64,000 bases of DNA from Bradyrhizobium canariense (GCF_018130465.1 NZ_JAFCKJ010000006.1:62001-126000); one strand, 5' to 3'. Numbered from the stretch's first letter, positions 1 through 11,903 are shown. Notes: generated by a model not told the origin, from the sequence alone. A program made the numbers and translations.

Positions 1-363
1 ACGGACGGGGCGATCATCTCGTTGCCGCCGATCGAGATCATCCCGGGCGAGGGCAATTTCGACTACGCCGCAAAATACCTGCTGTCGACGACCCAGGAGA
101 TCTGCCCCGGCCGTTTCGCGCCCGAGATTACCGCCGCGCTCAAGGAGCAGGCGATGCTGGCGCACCGGGCGATGTCCTGCACTGGCTATTCCCGTTCGGA
201 CTTCATCGTCTCGGACAAGGGGCTGGTCTATCTCGAAACCAACACGCTGCCCGGCCTGACCAAGTCCTCGCTCTACCCCAAGGCGCTGAAGGCGGAGGGC
301 ATCGAGTTCGTCGACTTCCTGCGCGGCCTGGTCGAGCTCGCCGGGCGGGGTGTGCGAAAATAA
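1..363 (+). CDS. ddl: D-alanine--D-alanine ligase, C-terminal part (cut by window start)
   Basis: Only the last 120 residues are visible, in frame from base 1. The enzyme joins two D-alanines with ATP to make the dipeptide used for peptidoglycan precursors in the cytoplasm. The Mg/ATP-binding end of the ATP-grasp fold is recognisable: a Glu-x-Asn-Thr segment (YLETNTLPGLTKSSLYP) followed by the usual C-terminal helix. Its position just upstream of ftsQ, ftsA and ftsZ is the standard alphaproteobacterial division-cluster order and supports the call. The start and N-terminal domain lie outside the window. Confidence 0.95.
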   Translation, partial: TDGAIISLPPIEIIPGEGNFDYAAKYLLSTTQEICPGRFAPEITAALKEQAMLAHRAMSCTGYSRSDFIVSDKGLVYLETNTLPGLTKSSLYPKALKAEGIEFVDFLRGLVELAGRGVRK

Positions 364-713
364 TTAGGACTGGTTAACGGCCGAACTGGCGAAACGGCCG
401 GTTTTGGAACCCAAAACCGGTAAAATGCCGGACATTGCGGCATAAATGCCTCACTGGCCTGGGCAAAACGTTCACGCCGTTAACGAACTTTACCTTTTGT
501 TTACCAGGACGTCCGAAGGTTAACGCTGGCGGCGCATATGACGCTTTGGCTGCCGGCGCGTGGACTGTTGTGGGTGTCGTCACCTGCAGCGAACGCTCTG
601 AAGGGGAGAGGTTTTCTTCTGCTGAAGACCAGCACCCGGCCCGGTAAGTCCGAGACGTCATGTTCGCCAGGACCCGCGCGATGTCGCGGGCAAACTGTTG
701 ACGAGCTCGTGCA
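364..713. other. ddl-ftsQ intergenic region, probable ftsQ promoter region
   Basis: This 350-base gap contains no convincing gene; small open frames here have no RBS or recognisable product. It is more AT-rich around 475-525, with TTAACG at 480 and two TTTACC hexamers at 489 and 500 whose starts are 11 bases apart. A short inverted repeat (ACCGG-type) lies near 405-420. The region is the likely site of the ftsQ promoter. The half-site spacing resembles a degenerate CtrA site, but each half deviates from the consensus. Confidence 0.4.
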
Positions 714-1742
714 ATGGATGGAGCAGGAAGCCTCACTCGGTCGCTTTTCAGATCGCTGAGGCCCCAAGCTGACCTGAAGGCGGCCGCTATCGGAGCGGTC
801 GTGCTTCTGCGCGAGTGGGTGCAGGACAAGCGCCAGGAAAAGCTTCAAGGGGCGCGTGCTGCCGCCAAGGACAAGGCCAGGGCCAAAGCCGTCGTCGAGC
901 GGGAGCCGCCGCCGCGATTGGTCGCGCTGGTCGAGCGCTATCTGCCGCGCCGGGTCGGGATCAGCATGACGGTGCTGCTCCTGATCGGAAGCTGCGGCTT
1001 CGGTATCGTGAAGGGCGGCCATCTCCAGGATTTCATCACGGCGGTCAACGACACCCGCAACGCGCTGGCCAATTCCGCCGGCTTCCGCATCACCTCCGTC
1101 GTGATCAACGGCCGCAAGCAGCTCAGCCAGGACGAGATCCTCGCGATCGGCGGCGTCAGCGGCCGATCCTCGCTGCTATTCCTCGACGCCGACGCCGTGC
1201 GCGACAAGCTCAAGGCCAATCCCTGGATCGCGGATGCGACCGTGCTGAAGCTGTACCCGGGCCAGCTCATGATCGAGCTCACCGAGCGCAAGGCGTACGC
1301 GTTGTGGCAGGAGGCCGGCCGGCTCTCCGTCATCGCCGACGACGGCGCCGTGCTCGAACCCTATGTCTCGCGCCGGTTCCTGTCGCTGCCGCTCGTGGTC
1401 GGCAAGGGCGCCGATACGCAGGCCCGCGATTTCCTCGCTTTGCTGGCGCGCTATCCGCAGGTCAATTCGATCACCAAGGCCGCGATCTTCGTCGGGGAGC
1501 GGCGCTGGAACCTGAGGCTCAAGGACGGCCTCGACATCCGCCTGCCCGAGCAGGACGTCGGTAACGCGCTTGCGATGCTGTCCAGGCTCGACAAGGAGGA
1601 CAGGCTGTTCTCCCGCGACATCGTCGCCATCGACCTGCGCCTGCCTGATCGGCTGGTGGTGCAGCTGTCCGAGGACGCCGCCAAGGCGCGCGACGATTTG
1701 TTCAAAGACAAGAAGAAGAAAAAGGCCGGGGACGCTGCATGA
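714..1742 (+). CDS. ftsQ: Cell division protein FtsQ
   Basis: Bitopic inner-membrane divisome protein linking early and late division proteins. The 342-residue product has a basic, Ala/Lys-rich cytoplasmic segment (about 1-80), one membrane segment (about 82-100), then a POTRA domain beginning near FRITSVVINGRKQLSQDEI, where the first strand and the NPWI motif (KANPWIADATVLKLYPGQ) are typical of FtsQ. The tail is Lys-rich. The stop overlaps the ftsA start (ATGA), indicating translational coupling. ATG at 714 is the first start in frame; the cytoplasmic arm is slightly long for the family. Confidence 0.95.
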   Translation: MDGAGSLTRSLFRSLRPQADLKAAAIGAVVLLREWVQDKRQEKLQGARAAAKDKARAKAVVEREPPPRLVALVERYLPRRVGISMTVLLLIGSCGFGIVKGGHLQDFITAVNDTRNALANSAGFRITSVVINGRKQLSQDEILAIGGVSGRSSLLFLDADAVRDKLKANPWIADATVLKLYPGQLMIELTERKAYALWQEAGRLSVIADDGAVLEPYVSRRFLSLPLVVGKGADTQARDFLALLARYPQVNSITKAAIFVGERRWNLRLKDGLDIRLPEQDVGNALAMLSRLDKEDRLFSRDIVAIDLRLPDRLVVQLSEDAAKARDDLFKDKKKKKAGDAA

Positions 1743-3061
1743 CCGGTCTTGATCGCACCCAGACACCGAAGACGCGCCCGATGCCGCACAAGCGCGGCGG
1801 CCTCGTCGCCTGCCTCGACATCGGCACCAGCAAGATCGCCTGCATGATTGCGCGGCTGAAGCCGTCGGCGCCGAGCGAAGCCCTGCGCGACCGGACCCAT
1901 GCGGTGGAGCTGATCGGTTACAGCCAGATCCAGTCGCGCGGCATGAAGGCCGGCGCCGTGATCGATCTCGGCGAATGCGAGCAGGCGGTGCGACAGGCCG
2001 TCGGGCTTGCGGAGAAAATGGCCAAGGTGCGGGTCGACTCCGTGCTGCTGTCGGTCTCCGGCGGCCGGCTCTCGGGTCAGCTGGTCGAAGCTGCGGCCGA
2101 CATCCGCGGCGGTGCCGTGACGCCGGCCGATGTCAGCCGCGTCACCTCCACCGGCATGCGCCACGCCACCGGCGAAGGCCGCACCGTGCTGCACGCGCTG
2201 CCGGTCGGCTACACGCTCGACGGCGTCAAGGGCATCCGCGATCCCCGCGGCATGGTTGCGCATCAGTTCGGCGTCGACATGAACGTCGTCACTTGCGACG
2301 CCACCGTGGCACGGAACCTGATGCTGGCGGTGGAACGCTGCCACATCAACGTCGAAGCCATGGCGGCGAGCCCCTATGTGGCAGGCCTGTCGGTGCTGAC
2401 CGACGACGAGGCCGATCTCGGCGCTGCCGTGGTCGAGATGGGCGCGGGCACCACCACGATCGCGGTCTTTTCCGGCGGGCGCTTCGTGCATGCCGCGGGT
2501 TTTGCGGTCGGCGGGCAACACATCACGATGGATCTGGCGCGCGGACTCTCCGCGACCATTGCCGATGCCGAGCGAATCAAGACGTTATACGGGACCGTCA
2601 TCACCGGCGGATCGGACTCGCGTGAGCTGATGTCTGTACCGACAGCCGGTGACGAGCAGGATCTGCCGCAGATCGTCTCCCGCGCTACCATCGCCAACAT
2701 CGTCAAGCACCGTGCCGAGGAAGTCTTCGAAATGGTTCGGGACAAGCTGAAGGATTCGCCCTTCGCCTCGGAGCCCAACGGCCGCGTCGTGCTCTCGGGC
2801 GGGGCCTCGCAGCTCACTGGTCTCGTCGAGCTCGGAACGCAGATTCTCGGCCGGCCCGTGCGGGTCGGACGTCCGCTCGGTTTCGGCCGGCTGCCCAACG
2901 AGGCGAAGAACGCCGCCTTCGCGGTGCCGGCCGGACTGCTCGTCTACCCGCAATATGTTCACCAAGAACATGTCGAACCGCGGCATACGCGGCAGCAGGT
3001 CAGGACGGGGACCGGCGGGTATTTCGGAAAGGTCGGACGATGGCTACGCGAGGGCTTCTGA
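1739..3061 (+). CDS. ftsA: Cell division protein FtsA
   Basis: Actin-like ATPase that tethers FtsZ filaments to the membrane. The 440-residue protein shows the phosphate-1 loop (CLDIGTSKIACMIARL), phosphate-2 loop (VEMGAGTTTIAVFSGG) and adenosine motif (VVLSGGASQLTGLVELG) of the actin/Hsp70 superfamily, and ends in an amphipathic helix (GYFGKVGRWLREGF) expected to bind the membrane. Its start overlaps the ftsQ stop by 4 bases. It sits 87 bases upstream of ftsZ, so it is probably co-transcribed with both. Confidence 0.97.
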   Translation: MTGLDRTQTPKTRPMPHKRGGLVACLDIGTSKIACMIARLKPSAPSEALRDRTHAVELIGYSQIQSRGMKAGAVIDLGECEQAVRQAVGLAEKMAKVRVDSVLLSVSGGRLSGQLVEAAADIRGGAVTPADVSRVTSTGMRHATGEGRTVLHALPVGYTLDGVKGIRDPRGMVAHQFGVDMNVVTCDATVARNLMLAVERCHINVEAMAASPYVAGLSVLTDDEADLGAAVVEMGAGTTTIAVFSGGRFVHAAGFAVGGQHITMDLARGLSATIADAERIKTLYGTVITGGSDSRELMSVPTAGDEQDLPQIVSRATIANIVKHRAEEVFEMVRDKLKDSPFASEPNGRVVLSGGASQLTGLVELGTQILGRPVRVGRPLGFGRLPNEAKNAAFAVPAGLLVYPQYVHQEHVEPRHTRQQVRTGTGGYFGKVGRWLREGF

Positions 3062-3148
3062 TGACTCCTTCCCGCAATATTCGATTTTCACCAACTCCCG
3101 CGGCCGCCGGCCGGGGCGAACCCACGCGCGCGTGATCGAGAGGCAAAC

Positions 3149-4954
3149 ATGACCATCAGCATCAATGTTCCTGATATTCACGAACTGAAGCCCCGCATCA
3201 CCGTGTTCGGCGTCGGCGGCGCCGGTGGTAACGCCGTCAACAACATGATCACGGCGGGCCTCCAGGGCGTCGACTTCGTGGTCGCCAACACCGACGCGCA
3301 GGCGCTGACGATGTCGAAGGCGCAGCGCATCGTGCAGATGGGCACGGCTGCGACGCAAGGATTGGGCGCAGGCTCGCAGCCGGTCGTCGGCGCGGCCGCG
3401 GCCGAAGAGGTGATGGACGAGCTGCGCGACCATCTCTCGGGCGCCAACATGGTGTTCGTCACCGCCGGCATGGGCGGCGGCACCGGCACCGGTGCGGCTC
3501 CCGTGATCGCCAAGATCGCGCGCGAGATGGGCATCCTCACCGTCGGCGTCGTGACCAAGCCCTTCCACTTCGAAGGCGGCCGCCGCATGCGCACCGCGGA
3601 AGCGGGCATCAACGAGCTCCACAAGGTCGTCGATACGCTGCTCATCATCCCGAATCAGAACCTGTTCCGGGTCGCCAACGAGAAGACCACCTTCGCCGAC
3701 GCCTTCGCGATGGCCGACCAGGTGCTCTATTCGGGCGTTGCCTGCATCACCGACCTGATGGTCAAAGAAGGCCTGATCAATCTCGACTTCGCCGACGTCC
3801 GCGCCGTCATGCGTGAGATGGGCAAGGCGATGATGGGCACGGGCGAGGCCTCCGGCGACAAGCGCGCGCTGACCGCCGCCGAAGCTGCGATCGCCAACCC
3901 GCTGATCGACGACTCATCGATGAAGGGCGCCAAGGGCCTCCTGATCTCCATCACCGGCGGCAAGGATCTCACCCTGTTCGAGGTCGACGAAGCTGCGACA
4001 CGCATCCGCGAGGAAGTCGACCAGGACGCCAACATCATCGTCGGCGCCACCTTCGACGAAGCCCTCGATGGCCTGATCCGCGTCTCGGTCGTCGCCACCG
4101 GCATCGAGCAGGCCGCGATCGCCCGCAACAGCCAGGCCACCAGCGCTCCCGTCGCGAACGCGGCACCGCAGGCGCAGCAGGCTCCCGCTGCTCCGGCCGC
4201 GGCTGCCGAGAACCGTCTTGCCGATTTGACCGCACGGCTGCGCGCCGACAATCAGCGCATGGCCGAGCGCGCCCAGAAGCTTGAAGGGCAGGTCCCGGCC
4301 GCCACACCGGGCCAGTTCGCCGCCGCTCCCATGGCTCCGCGTCCGAACGTCGAGCGCGCTGCGCTCGCCGCCATCGCCGCCGCCGTTGCGGACGTCCCGC
4401 AGGCTCCCGCGCCGATGCAGACCTATGGCGATGTCACCGTACGCCCGATCGCGCAGAAGCCCACGCTGTTCCCGGAGCCCGAGCAGGCGCCGATGGCCAT
4501 GCATGAGCCGATGACGCCGGAAACCTTCATCCCGCCGCAGGCCGAGCGCGCGCCGGTCCGCACACCGCGGATGCCGCGTATCGAGGAGCTGCCGATGCCG
4601 GCCCAGGCCGAACTTCGCCAGGCCCGCGGCGAGATGGAAGAAGAGACCCCGCAGAAGACCCGCCTGTCGCTGCTCCAGCGCCTCGCCAATGTCGGCCTCG
4701 GCCGTCGCGACGAGGAGAGCGAGGCGCCGATCGCTGCCCGCACCGCCGGTCCCGCGATGCCGCCGCTGCCCGATCGCCGGCCCCAGAAGACCGTGGCGCA
4801 GCAAATCGCGTCCACCGAGCCGGTATCCGAGTATGCCCGTCGTCCCGCGCCGCAGGGCCTGGACATGCATGGCCGTCCCGCGCCTGTTGCGCCGGCGCCA
4901 CAGGGAGACGACCATCTTGATATCCCGGCCTTCCTGCGGCGGCAGGCGACCTGA
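3149..4954 (+). CDS. ftsZ: Cell division GTPase FtsZ
   Basis: Tubulin-like GTPase that forms the Z ring. The GTP-binding signature [13 protein letters not shown] is near residues 109-121 and the catalytic T7 loop NLDFADVR is present. The globular domain ends near residue 320, followed by an unusually long Ala/Pro/Gln-rich linker of about 260 residues and the C-terminal peptide DIPAFLRRQ that binds FtsA and other partners. The total of 601 residues is long compared with E. coli FtsZ (about 383) but normal for Bradyrhizobium-type FtsZ. A strong terminator follows directly. Confidence 0.98.
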   Translation: MTISINVPDIHELKPRITVFGVGGAGGNAVNNMITAGLQGVDFVVANTDAQALTMSKAQRIVQMGTAATQGLGAGSQPVVGAAAAEEVMDELRDHLSGANMVFVTAGMGGGTGTGAAPVIAKIAREMGILTVGVVTKPFHFEGGRRMRTAEAGINELHKVVDTLLIIPNQNLFRVANEKTTFADAFAMADQVLYSGVACITDLMVKEGLINLDFADVRAVMREMGKAMMGTGEASGDKRALTAAEAAIANPLIDDSSMKGAKGLLISITGGKDLTLFEVDEAATRIREEVDQDANIIVGATFDEALDGLIRVSVVATGIEQAAIARNSQATSAPVANAAPQAQQAPAAPAAAAENRLADLTARLRADNQRMAERAQKLEGQVPAATPGQFAAAPMAPRPNVERAALAAIAAAVADVPQAPAPMQTYGDVTVRPIAQKPTLFPEPEQAPMAMHEPMTPETFIPPQAERAPVRTPRMPRIEELPMPAQAELRQARGEMEEETPQKTRLSLLQRLANVGLGRRDEESEAPIAARTAGPAMPPLPDRRPQKTVAQQIASTEPVSEYARRPAPQGLDMHGRPAPVAPAPQGDDHLDIPAFLRRQAT

Positions 4955-4977
4955 GGATTGTTACAATAAGGCAGACG

Positions 4978-5020
4978 AAAAAAGGTCCCGGCGGGAAGCT
5001 TGCCGGGACCTTTCCTTTTG
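4978..5020 (+). terminator. Rho-independent terminator after ftsZ
   Basis: A 9-bp perfect stem (GGTCCCGGC at 4984-4992 with GCCGGGACC at 5002-5010) is extended by flanking A and T runs and followed by TTTCCTTTTG. It lies 24 bases after the ftsZ stop and should end the ddl-ftsQAZ transcript, leaving lpxC to its own promoter. Confidence 0.85.
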
Positions 5021-5314
5021 TCCCGCGCATATCCGGATTGCGTAGCCAACCAACTGATTTTAAATCATTAATTACGTATTCGATGGTTCAGTAAAACTGC
5101 CGAAAACGGTCCCAAACTCCGGTCCAATTTGGTTAAGCCTTGGCGCGAATACGGCGGGTTTGGGGTAACAATCGGTAAAAAAGCGTGAGTTGGCGCTGTT
5201 TGAGGCAGTGACTATGGTTTGCCGTGACTTGGGGATACGGATTCGGAACGAGCGGTCTTGGCCGGTCAGTCGGGTTCAGTATAAGTCGCGATGGTCGTAG
5301 TGGGGCGGTTCCTG
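5021..5314. other. Terminator-lpxC gap, probable lpxC promoter region
   Basis: About 290 bases without a gene. The stretch near 5055-5095 is AT-rich (TTTTAAATCATTAATTA) and a promoter is expected here because ftsZ transcription should stop at the upstream hairpin. No -35/-10 pair can be fixed with confidence by eye. Confidence 0.35.
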
Positions 5315-6277
5315 ATGAAATTTAGCCGGCAAACAACGCTTCGTGCGCAAGCCACTGTGGCAGGCGTCGGCGTTCATTCCGGTCTTCCCGTCACTCTCAC
5401 GCTTGGACCTGCGCCTGTCGACGCAGGTTTTGTTTTTGTCCGCACCGGGCTCGAGGGAAGCGACCGCGAAGTCCAGGCGACCGCCGAGCAGGTGGTCGCG
5501 ACGGATCTGGCGACCGTGCTGGGCGACAGCGAGGGACCGCTTGTCTCCACTGCCGAGCACGTTTTGGCGGCTTTGCGCGGCATGGGCGTGGACAACGCCA
5601 CGATCGAAGTCGACGGCGCGGAAGTGCCGATCATGGACGGCAGCGCGGCGGCCTTTGTCGCTGCTATTGATCAGGCCGGTATTGTGACCCAGTCGGCGCA
5701 GCGCCGCTCCATTCAGGTTCTCAAGCCGATCTCGGTCGCGATTGGCGATTCCTTCGGCGAAATCCGGCCTTATGCCGATGGTTTCCGTGTCCAGGTCGAG
5801 ATCGACTTCGCCAATCCCGTCATTGGTCGGCAGAATTATGCATTCGAGCTGGCGCCGGAGCGCTTCCGCCGAGAGATCGCTCGTGCCCGCACCTTTGGTC
5901 TGATGTGCGATCAGGCGCGGCTCTGGGGCGCCGGCTACGGCCGCGGTGCGTCCTTTGACAACACCGTCGTGTTCGACGACGAGCGCCTTCTCAATCCCGA
6001 AGGCCTGCGCTACGCCGACGAATGCGCCCGCCACAAGGTGCTGGACGTGATCGGCGACCTCGCGCTGGCCGGTCTGCCGCTGCTTGGCGCCTACCGCTCG
6101 GTACGTGGCGGCCACAAGCTCAACCACGCGGTCCTGACCGCGCTGCTCGCCGACCGCACCGCCTGGCGGGTGGTCGAGGGCGAGGCAGCCCGCCGCACCA
6201 CGCGTCCGGTGGTCGAAACCGGTCGCAGCATCGTCGGCGGCCGGGTCGCCGCGGCCTACGGGCCGGACGTTTCCTAA
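5315..6277 (+). CDS. lpxC: UDP-3-O-acyl-N-acetylglucosamine deacetylase LpxC
   Basis: Zinc enzyme for the committed step of lipid A synthesis, removing the N-acetyl group of UDP-3-O-acyl-GlcNAc. The family N-terminus (KFSRQTTLR followed by GVGVHSGLPVTLTLGPAP) fits E. coli LpxC, and zinc and catalytic motifs are present: STAEHVLAAL, ECARHKVLDVIGDLAL with the second His and Asp, and GGHKLNHAVL. I prefer ATG 5315 because the conserved region starts at its second residue and a GGGG tract lies 9 bases upstream. An in-frame ATG at 5291 would add 8 residues. Length is 320 aa, normal for the family. Confidence 0.95.
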   Translation: MKFSRQTTLRAQATVAGVGVHSGLPVTLTLGPAPVDAGFVFVRTGLEGSDREVQATAEQVVATDLATVLGDSEGPLVSTAEHVLAALRGMGVDNATIEVDGAEVPIMDGSAAAFVAAIDQAGIVTQSAQRRSIQVLKPISVAIGDSFGEIRPYADGFRVQVEIDFANPVIGRQNYAFELAPERFRREIARARTFGLMCDQARLWGAGYGRGASFDNTVVFDDERLLNPEGLRYADECARHKVLDVIGDLALAGLPLLGAYRSVRGGHKLNHAVLTALLADRTAWRVVEGEAARRTTRPVVETGRSIVGGRVAAAYGPDVS

Positions 6278-6283
6278 ACAGAG

Positions 6284-6304
6284 ACGGGTCCTCAAGAGAC
6301 CCGT
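6284..6304 (+). other. Hairpin after lpxC (weak terminator candidate)
   Basis: A perfect 7-bp stem, ACGGGTC (6284-6290) and GACCCGT (6298-6304), lies 6 bases after the lpxC stop. No T tract follows, so it may stabilise the 3' end rather than terminate. The remaining bases to bamD (6305-6550) show no gene. Confidence 0.4.
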
Positions 6305-6550
6305 TGCCATGGGTATTTGCATGGGTGTTTGGCGGCGGCTTTTCCCGGGAAACTCCTGGTAACGATGATCGGCTAGGATTGCGGCGCGTTCGCCTTAATC
6401 CGGGCGGAATGCCTGCCTATCCGGTTGGTTGAAGATCGTTTTTCGGTTACACCGGCGTGGTTGCACGGCAGGCACCACGGCTATATTCGCGCTCATGACG
6501 GGGTTCGTGGGCTGGCGGACACCGCATCACAGGGCGTCAGGGCAATACTC

Positions 6551-7456
6551 ATGTCGGCACAGCGTATGACGCGCGGATATCTCCCGGTTTTGTCTCGAGA
6601 GGTCTCGTCTCGAGCCCGTGGGCTGCTTCAGGCTGTCGCTCTCTTCGTGCTCGCGCTGCCGCTGGCCGGCTGCGGCACCGGCGCGCTTTGGGACAAGTTC
6701 ACCGCCAAGGACGACACCTTCGTCGAGGAGCCCGCCGACAAGATCTACAATGAGGGCCTGTACCTCATGAACGAGAAGAAGGACATGAAGGCGGCGAACA
6801 AGAAGTTCGAAGAGGTCGATCGCCAACATCCTTATTCCGACTGGGCCCGCAAATCGTTGCTGATGTCGGCCTACGCGTCCTACCAGGGCGGCGATTATGA
6901 TAGTTGCATCGGCGCGGCCACCCGCTACGTCACGCTGCATCCCGGCAGCCCGGATGCGGCCTACGCGCAATATCTGATCGCTGCCTCGCATTACGACCAG
7001 ATCCCGGACATCAGCCGCGACCAGACCCGCACCGAGAAGGCGATCGCCTCGCTGGAAGAGGTGGTGCGCAAATATCCGACGTCCGAATATGCGACCTCGG
7101 CCAAGGCCAAGATCGAGGGTGCGCGCGACCAGCTCGCCGGCAAGGAAATGAATGTCGGCCGCTACTACGCGCAGAAGCGCGACTACACGGCGGCGATCAA
7201 CCGCTACAAGGCCGTGGTGACGCAGTACCAGACCACCCGCCATGTCGAGGAGGCGCTGTACCGCCTGACCGAGGCCTATATGGCAATCGGCATCGTCGGC
7301 GAGGCTCAGACGGCCGCCGCCGTGCTCGGGCACAATTTTCCTGACAGCCGCTGGTACAAGGACGCCTATAATCTTGTAAAATCAGGCGGTCTCGAACCGA
7401 GCGAGAATCAGGGGTCCTGGATTAGCAAGACCTTCAAGAAAATGGGTCTCGGCTAG
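6551..7456 (+). CDS. bamD: Outer membrane assembly lipoprotein BamD (ComL)
   Basis: Lipoprotein of the BAM complex that folds and inserts outer-membrane beta-barrel proteins. The start at 6551 gives an N-terminal signal ending in the lipobox LAGC near residues 36-39, and the mature protein consists of TPR-like helices (YNEGLYLMNEKKDMKAANKK, a YYAQKRDYTAAINRYKAVV repeat). The HPYSDWARKSLL segment is typical of the family. The 301-residue length is somewhat long, with extra C-terminal residues as in other Rhizobiales. An upstream in-frame start at 6425 would spoil the signal peptide. recN follows after 13 bases. Confidence 0.95.
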   Translation: MSAQRMTRGYLPVLSREVSSRARGLLQAVALFVLALPLAGCGTGALWDKFTAKDDTFVEEPADKIYNEGLYLMNEKKDMKAANKKFEEVDRQHPYSDWARKSLLMSAYASYQGGDYDSCIGAATRYVTLHPGSPDAAYAQYLIAASHYDQIPDISRDQTRTEKAIASLEEVVRKYPTSEYATSAKAKIEGARDQLAGKEMNVGRYYAQKRDYTAAINRYKAVVTQYQTTRHVEEALYRLTEAYMAIGIVGEAQTAAAVLGHNFPDSRWYKDAYNLVKSGGLEPSENQGSWISKTFKKMGLG

Positions 7457-7469
7457 GAAATAGAGTTCC

Positions 7470-9143
7470 ATGCTGGCGCGTCTGTCGATCCGTGACATCG
7501 TCCTGATCGAACGGCTCGATATCGAATTCGCACCGGGCCTCGCGGTTTTGACCGGCGAGACCGGTGCGGGCAAATCCATCCTGCTCGATGCCTTTGCGTT
7601 GGCGCTCGGCGGCCGCGGCGACGCCGGCCTCGTGCGCCACGGCGCGGAGCAGGGGCAGGTCACTGCCGTGTTCGATATCCCCAAAAATCATCCCGCGGCG
7701 AAGATCCTCGCGGAGAACGGGCTGGAGGATACCGGCGAGATGATTCTCCGCCGGGTCCAGCTTGCCGACGGCCGCACCCGCGCCTTCATCAACGACCAGG
7801 CGATCAGCGTGCAGACGCTGAAGGCGGTCGGTGCTGCCCTGGTCGAGATCCACGGCCAGCACGACGAGCGCGCGCTGGTCGATGCCGCCACCCACCGCCG
7901 CCTGCTCGACGCCTTCGCCGGTCTCGAAAAGGACGTCTCGGCGGTCGAAGCGCTCTGGGACGCTCGCCGCACCGCCAACACCGCGCTGGACGAGCATCGC
8001 GTCGGCATGGAGCGCGCTGCGCGCGAAGCCGATTACCTCCGCCACGCCTCGGACGAATTGAAGCAGCTCGCGCCAAAGGATGGCGAGGAGACCTCGCTGG
8101 CATCCCGTCGGACCACTATGATGCAGGGCGAGAAGATCGCCTCCGACCTGCGCGAGGCGCAGGAGGTCGTCGGCGGTCACAATTCGCCGGTTGCGGCACT
8201 CGCGGCCGCCGTGCGCCGGCTGGAACGTCGCGGCGTCAACTCGCCGGCACTGGTCGAGCCCGCGGTGAAGGCGATCGACATCGCGATCAACGCGCTGGAG
8301 GAAGCCGACCAGCATCTCCAGGCGGCGCTTGCCGCGACCGATTTCGATCCTTTGGAGCTCGAACGCATCGAGGAACGCCTGTTCGCGTTGCGCGCCGCCT
8401 CGCGCAAATATTCGACGCCGGTGGACGGGCTCGCTGCGCTCGCCGCCAAATATGCCGCCGATGTCGTTCTGATCGATGCCGGCGCCTCACGGCTGAAGAA
8501 GCTGGAGCTGGCCGCGATCGAGGCCGATGCGCGCTATGCGGCGGCCGCCAAGAAGCTGTCGATGGCGCGGCAGAAATCGGCGGAGAAGCTCAACAAGGCC
8601 GTCAATGCCGAGCTCGCGCCGCTCAAGCTCGAACGCGCAAAGTTCATGACCCAGGTGGAGACCGACGAGGCCGCGCCGGGCCCGCAAGGTATCGATCGCG
8701 TCGAGTTCTGGGTGCAGACCAATCCGGGCACCAAGCCGGGTCCGCTGATGAAGGTCGCCTCCGGCGGCGAGCTGTCGCGCTTTTTGCTCGCGCTGAAGGT
8801 CGTGCTGTCCGACCGCGGCTCGGCGCCGACCCTGGTATTCGACGAGATCGACACCGGCGTCGGCGGCGCGGTCGCGGACGCCATCGGCGGGCGGCTGGCG
8901 CGGCTCGCCGGCAAGGTCCAGGTGATGGCCGTAACCCACGCCCCGCAGGTCGCCGCCCGTGCCGACCAGCATTTGCTGATCTCCAAGGACGCACTGGACA
9001 AGGGCAAGCGCGTCGCCACCCGCGTCAATGCGCTCGCCGCCGACCACCGCCGCGAGGAGATCGCGCGGATGCTCGCCGGCGCCGAGATCACGGCCGAGGC
9101 GAGGGCTGCCGCGGACCGGCTGCTCAAGGCGGCGACGGCTTAG
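7470..9143 (+). CDS. recN: DNA repair protein RecN
   Basis: SMC-like ATPase acting in double-strand break repair. Walker A is GETGAGKSILLDAF near residues 27-40. The long central segment has the expected Q-loop region (VEIHGQHDERALVD) and coiled-coil composition. The ABC signature (SGGELSRFLLALK) and Walker B (LVFDEIDTGVGG) are near the C-terminus, followed by VTHAPQVAARAD. It lies 13 bases after bamD and probably shares its transcript. Length 557 aa is normal. Confidence 0.97.
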   Translation: MLARLSIRDIVLIERLDIEFAPGLAVLTGETGAGKSILLDAFALALGGRGDAGLVRHGAEQGQVTAVFDIPKNHPAAKILAENGLEDTGEMILRRVQLADGRTRAFINDQAISVQTLKAVGAALVEIHGQHDERALVDAATHRRLLDAFAGLEKDVSAVEALWDARRTANTALDEHRVGMERAAREADYLRHASDELKQLAPKDGEETSLASRRTTMMQGEKIASDLREAQEVVGGHNSPVAALAAAVRRLERRGVNSPALVEPAVKAIDIAINALEEADQHLQAALAATDFDPLELERIEERLFALRAASRKYSTPVDGLAALAAKYAADVVLIDAGASRLKKLELAAIEADARYAAAAKKLSMARQKSAEKLNKAVNAELAPLKLERAKFMTQVETDEAAPGPQGIDRVEFWVQTNPGTKPGPLMKVASGGELSRFLLALKVVLSDRGSAPTLVFDEIDTGVGGAVADAIGGRLARLAGKVQVMAVTHAPQVAARADQHLLISKDALDKGKRVATRVNALAADHRREEIARMLAGAEITAEARAAADRLLKAATA

Positions 9144-9145
9144 GT

Positions 9146-9232
9146 TTGTCGTTCCGGGGCGATGCGAAGCATCGAACCCGGAACCTCGAGATTTGAGTTC
9201 GGCCTTGCGGACCGGCCCCCGGAATGACGGAG
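9146..9232. repeat. Intergenic palindromic repeat, left copy at the GIY-YIG gene
   Basis: Outer arms TCGTTCCGGGG and CCCCGGAATGAC pair with one G-U. The inner 18 bases at 9176-9193 (ACCCGGAACCTCGAGATT) occur again as an exact reverse complement at 9574-9591. The element fills the space from the recN stop to the end of the GIY-YIG gene, whose stop codon begins at 9235. Confidence 0.8.
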
Positions 9233-9520
9233 TTAATTGCAGATCGACTCGTAACGATCATCCCATTTCGGATTGTCTTTCTCGATCAGTTGAATCTTCC
9301 ATGCGCGCTTCCACTTCTTCAGCTCTTTTTCGCGCATTATCGCCGAGACTGGGTCATCATAAGCCTTGAACCAAACCAGCCGCGTGATGTTGTATTTCGC
9401 CGTGAAGCCCGGAACGGCTTTGATTTGATGCTCATAGACGCGCCGTGTGAGGGCGTTGGTGACGCCCACATAGATTGCTCCGTCGCGCCGGCTTGCTAGG
9501 ATATAGACGTAATACGCCAT
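9233..9520 (-). CDS. Small GIY-YIG nuclease family protein
   Basis: The 95-residue protein is a stand-alone GIY-YIG domain (UPF0213/YhbQ-like). The YVYILAS strand and the YVGVTN segment form the GIY-YIG pair, followed by R of RRVYEHQ, the LVWFKAYDD strand and the catalytic Glu in AIMREKELKKWKRAWK. ATG 9520 is preceded by GGGAG at good spacing; a longer open frame upstream is only the neighbouring repeat. Proteins of this type may act in DNA repair or be mobile-element endonucleases; the substrate is not evident. The gene is oriented against recN and ligA and bracketed by inverted copies of a palindrome. Confidence 0.9.
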   Translation of the reverse strand: MAYYVYILASRRDGAIYVGVTNALTRRVYEHQIKAVPGFTAKYNITRLVWFKAYDDPVSAIMREKELKKWKRAWKIQLIEKDNPKWDDRYESICN

Positions 9521-9522
9521 GA

Positions 9523-11793
<2,271 letters not shown>

Positions 11794-11804
11794 GGTTCTC
11801 TTTC

Positions 11805-11882
11805 GTCATTGCGAGCGCAGCGAAGCAATCCAGAATCTTTCCGCGGTGACAGTCTGGATTGCTTCGCTACGCTCGCAATGAC
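11805..11882. repeat. Long palindromic repeat between convergent ligA and MFS genes
   Basis: Arms of about 30 bases begin GTCATTGCGAGCG and end CGCTCGCAATGAC, differing by one base (AGCGAAGCAATCCAGA against TCTGGATTGCTTCGCT is perfect), around an 18-base loop. It sits between two converging 3' ends (11793 and 11904) and could terminate both transcripts. The type is common between genes in Bradyrhizobium. Confidence 0.85.
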
Positions 11883-11903
11883 GGGGAGGGCGCCTACCGC
11901 TCC

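Noticed and set aside
435-647. Short open frame between ddl and ftsQ
   Set aside because: No ribosome site, no conserved pattern; region is better explained as a promoter region.
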